NCBI GenBank assembly: GCA_023301645.1
Contig: JALZUH010000108.1
Location: 1-8,489, forward strand
Source of the DNA: Akkermansiaceae bacterium
GTDB lineage: Bacteria; Verrucomicrobiota; Verrucomicrobiia; Verrucomicrobiales; Akkermansiaceae
DNA length: 8,489 nucleotides
Reading direction: 5' to 3'
Program-made: the position numbers and the translations under genes
In this document: positions 6,534-8,489 of the stretch, piece after piece
Numbering within the stretch: position 1 is the stretch's first letter
Layout: each line of letters opens with the position of its first letter
The notes under the pieces: generated by a model
What the model saw: only the letters and a program-made list of their open reading frames with translations
Told to the model about the DNA's origin: nothing
Database searches by the model: none

Positions 6534-6878
6534 CTACACCTGTAGATAGACTTTTCCGCCTTCTCTTTTCACCGGGTAGGTGGTCAAGCATGACATTTCG
6601 CCTTCACCGAGGAATTCACCTGAGCGTAGTGCAAATGCACGCTTATGAAGTGGGCAGACGATTTTCGGCTCACCACTAGCAGCACCTGTTAGTCCTCTTG
6701 AGAGGACCATTTGGTCGTCGTGCGGGCATAGATTCTGGGTAGCATACCATTCTTCACCATTGTAGTTAAAGACGGCGATTTGCAAGTCGTTGTGCTGGAT
6801 GCAGATACCGAGCCCTTGAGGGAAGTCTTCTTCTAATCCAGCTTCGATCCACTGTGATGATTCTGTTGTTTGAGTCAT
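6534..6878 (-). CDS. nirD: Nitrite reductase [NAD(P)H] small subunit NirD, Rieske ligands intact
   Basis: This is the small subunit of the cytoplasmic siroheme nitrite reductase, which reduces nitrite to ammonium together with NirB. At 114 residues it has the usual NirD length and a Rieske-type fold. The ligand pairs C51-x-H53 (in NLCPHDDQMVLSRG) and C75-x2-H78 (in VCPLHKRAFAL) are both present, so a [2Fe-2S] Rieske cluster can form. E. coli NirD lacks these residues, while assimilatory NasE-like proteins often retain them. The family segment VLSRGL and the following GE-x-I-V-CPLH are clear. It lies 45 bases downstream of nirB on the same strand and is followed by an intrinsic terminator. The ATG at 6878 gives MTQTTESSQWIEAG, typical of the family; no Shine-Dalgarno is visible in the AT-rich spacer, so translation may depend on nirB. 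An assimilatory role is plausible but not proven here. Confidence 0.94.
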   Translation of the reverse strand: MTQTTESSQWIEAGLEEDFPQGLGICIQHNDLQIAVFNYNGEEWYATQNLCPHDDQMVLSRGLTGAASGEPKIVCPLHKRAFALRSGEFLGEGEMSCLTTYPVKREGGKVYLQV

Positions 6879-6923
6879 ATTGAGAGTAATAGTTATAATG
6901 TATAATTAATCAGCCTGTGTTAC

Positions 6924-8489
6924 TTATTGAGCGGCTAGTTCAGCTTTAGTAGCAGGGCGGATTTGTGTGCGGTCTCTACCGAATTTAACAGTAGGATCGA
7001 GTGCGTCGGAGTTACCGAAGTGCTTGAAGAGCTTCATCTTCTGGGGGTCTTCGATAGCGTCTTTCCACTCACAGTGATAGGTTTCGAGGAGGTGCTCCAT
7101 TTGCTTGTCGAACTCTTCGCAGAGTCCGAGGCTGTCATCGATGATGACCTTACGAAGGTGATCCATGCCTCCCTCAAGACCATCTACCCAGACGGATGTG
7201 CGGGTAAGTCTGTCAGCCGTCTTGATGTAATACATCAGGAAGCGGTCGATGTAGGTCGTGATAGTTGCCTCGTCTAAGTCGGTTCCAAAAAGATCAGCAT
7301 GGCGTGGCTTCATACCACCATTACCTCCAAGGTAGAGGTTGTAGCCATTCTCAGTAGCAATGATACCGAAGTCCTTGCTCTGAGCCTCTGCGCATTCGCG
7401 GGTGCAGCCACTGACAGCTGATTTCAGCTTGTGAGGGGAGCGGATTCCCTTGTAGCGATTTTCTAAACGGATGGCTAAATTCGTGCTGTCCTGCACGCCG
7501 AATCGACACCAAGCAGATCCGACACATGATTTGATCGTTCTGAGTGACTTGCCATAAGCATGGCCACTCTCGAAGCCAGCGTCGATGAGCTCTTTCCAGA
7601 TAGTAGGGAGGTCATTGAGATGAGCTCCGAAGAGGTCAATACGCTGTCCACCTGTGATCTTCACATAGAGGTCATACTTCTTAGCGACTTCACCTAGGAC
7701 AATGAGTCGCTCAGCGGTGATCTCGCCACCCGGGACACGTGGCACTACGGAGTAGGTTCCGTTTTTCTGAATGTTAGCTAGGAAGCGATCGTTACTGTCT
7801 TGGAGCTTCGCGTTCTGAGATGCGATGATCTTGTCATTGTGAATACTCGCTAGGATCGATGCGACTGCAGGTTTGCAAATTTCACAGCCATGGTCGCCTT
7901 TGCCGTGGGTGCCGAGTAGCTCGTCAAAGGTGCTGATGCCCGTTACCTTGACGATGTCGTAGAGCTCGACACGAGTGAATGGGAAGTGCTCACAGAGGTC
8001 AGTATTGACAGCCTCACCCATTTCACTGAGCTGGTGGTTGATGAGCTTGGTCACTAGCGGGACACAGCCTCCACAGCCGGTGCCTGCTTTGGTGCAGCCT
8101 TTGATGTCGGAGAGCGTTCTTGCTCCTCCATCTACCATCGCTGAGCAGATGTCAGCCTTAGAAATATTCTCACACGAGCAGATCTGTGCGCTGTCTGGAA
8201 GGGCACCTGGGCCACCGCCGATGTCAGCCGCTTCACCATCACTTGCTGGAAGGATGAGCTGGAGTGGATCGTCAGGTAGATCCATGTCATTTAGTGTCAT
8301 CTGGAGCAGCGTGCCATAGGCTTCTGCGTCACCGATCAGGATACCTCCGATGAGCTTTTTGCCATCGGCTGAGATAATGAGTCGCTTATAGACACCTGAA
8401 TTCGGGTCACAGATGGTAATGTTTTGGTGTTCGACCTTTGGCTCGATGTTTCCAAAGCTCGCAACATCGGTGCCGATGAGCTTGAGCTT
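6924..8489 (-). CDS. nirB: Nitrite reductase [NAD(P)H] large subunit NirB (5' end cut by window)
   Basis: This is the catalytic subunit of the siroheme nitrite reductase, carrying electrons from NAD(P)H via FAD and Fe-S clusters to siroheme. The frame stays open to base 8489, and the 63 codons before the internal ATG at 8300 are clear NirB sequence (KLIGTDVASFG, KKLIGGILIGDAEAYGTLLQ), so 8300 is not the start. About 521 residues are visible; E. coli NirB has 847, so the FAD/NAD(P)H domain lies mostly outside. Numbering from the Met at 8300: the BFD-like [2Fe-2S] domain has C41-x-C43 and C76-x2-C79; a second conserved segment has C103 and GCEICKP (C139, C142); and the ferredoxin-like half domain follows at about 180-245. 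The siroheme/[4Fe-4S] ligands are C259-x5-C265 and C299-x3-C303, in SCVGSAWCRFG and SGCTRECAEA. All expected ligands in the visible part are intact. It precedes nirD in one operon. Confidence 0.96.
   Translation of the reverse strand, partial: KLKLIGTDVASFGNIEPKVEHQNITICDPNSGVYKRLIISADGKKLIGGILIGDAEAYGTLLQMTLNDMDLPDDPLQLILPASDGEAADIGGGPGALPDSAQICSCENISKADICSAMVDGGARTLSDIKGCTKAGTGCGGCVPLVTKLINHQLSEMGEAVNTDLCEHFPFTRVELYDIVKVTGISTFDELLGTHGKGDHGCEICKPAVASILASIHNDKIIASQNAKLQDSNDRFLANIQKNGTYSVVPRVPGGEITAERLIVLGEVAKKYDLYVKITGGQRIDLFGAHLNDLPTIWKELIDAGFESGHAYGKSLRTIKSCVGSAWCRFGVQDSTNLAIRLENRYKGIRSPHKLKSAVSGCTRECAEAQSKDFGIIATENGYNLYLGGNGGMKPRHADLFGTDLDEATITTYIDRFLMYYIKTADRLTRTSVWVDGLEGGMDHLRKVIIDDSLGLCEEFDKQMEHLLETYHCEWKDAIEDPQKMKLFKHFGNSDALDPTVKFGRDRTQIRPATKAELAAQ

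Noticed and set aside
6879..6923. Possible internal promoter in the AT-rich nirB-nirD spacer
   Set aside because: TATA-like hexamers are present on the minus strand, but no matching -35 element at proper spacing was found; AT-rich spacers give such hits by chance.
6963..7277. Plus-strand ORF of 104 codons opposite the 3' end of nirB
   Set aside because: It is antisense to conserved NirB C-terminal sequence and has no family resemblance.
6924..8300. The ATG at 8300 as the start of nirB
   Set aside because: The frame continues open to the window end and the 63 upstream codons encode conserved NirB sequence, so this is an internal methionine of a truncated gene.
7975..8319. Plus-strand ORF of 114 codons opposite nirB
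   Set aside because: It is antisense to the conserved Fe-S domain of NirB, has low-complexity composition and resembles no known family; it is a shadow frame.

Overview
The window carries two convergent gene sets and nothing that looks like a mobile element, CRISPR array or RNA gene. The left three quarters (about 1-6364, plus strand) is most of an ABC importer operon for peptides. In order it holds the 3' part of a YejB-type permease, an enlarged YejE-type permease, a large YejA-like lipoprotein binding protein, and two separate OppD- and OppF-like ATPases. The right quarter (6534-8489, minus strand) holds nirD and the 3' part of nirB, which encode the two subunits of the cytoplasmic siroheme NAD(P)H nitrite reductase. 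A strong hairpin with an A-tract on its left side (6427-6467) lies between the sets and reads as the intrinsic terminator of nirBD.

Organism: a Gram-negative-type bacterium is suggested by the lipoprotein binding protein and the Yej-type importer. Base composition looks intermediate, near 50% GC by eye. Starts at yejE, oppF and nirD have no recognisable Shine-Dalgarno sequence. With the split YejF-like ATPases and the MORN_2-like (YwqK-type) segment in the permease, this is compatible with Verrucomicrobiota or a relative. That is an inference from style, not from a marker gene.

How the genes work together: the lipoprotein would bind peptide outside the inner membrane, YejB and YejE would form the channel, and OppD and OppF would form the ATPase pair. 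The yejE stop and yejA start share one base, and the other importer genes are 5-35 bases apart, so this is one transcription unit whose promoter lies left of the window. NirB passes electrons from NAD(P)H through FAD and Fe-S centres to siroheme, reducing nitrite to ammonium, with NirD as its small Rieske-fold partner. The nirBD promoter lies right of the window.

The main departures from the textbook families are in the importer. YejE has about 70 extra N-terminal residues with two predicted membrane helices, and an extracytoplasmic insertion that reads like a MORN_2/YwqK repeat unit. The binding protein has a charged, probably coiled-coil stalk after its lipid anchor. The cysteine cluster at the C-terminus of OppD is rearranged to CxxC-x27-CxxC, and OppF has lost the equivalent cysteines. 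No wholly new system is evident; these embellishments of a known transporter are the items worth following.
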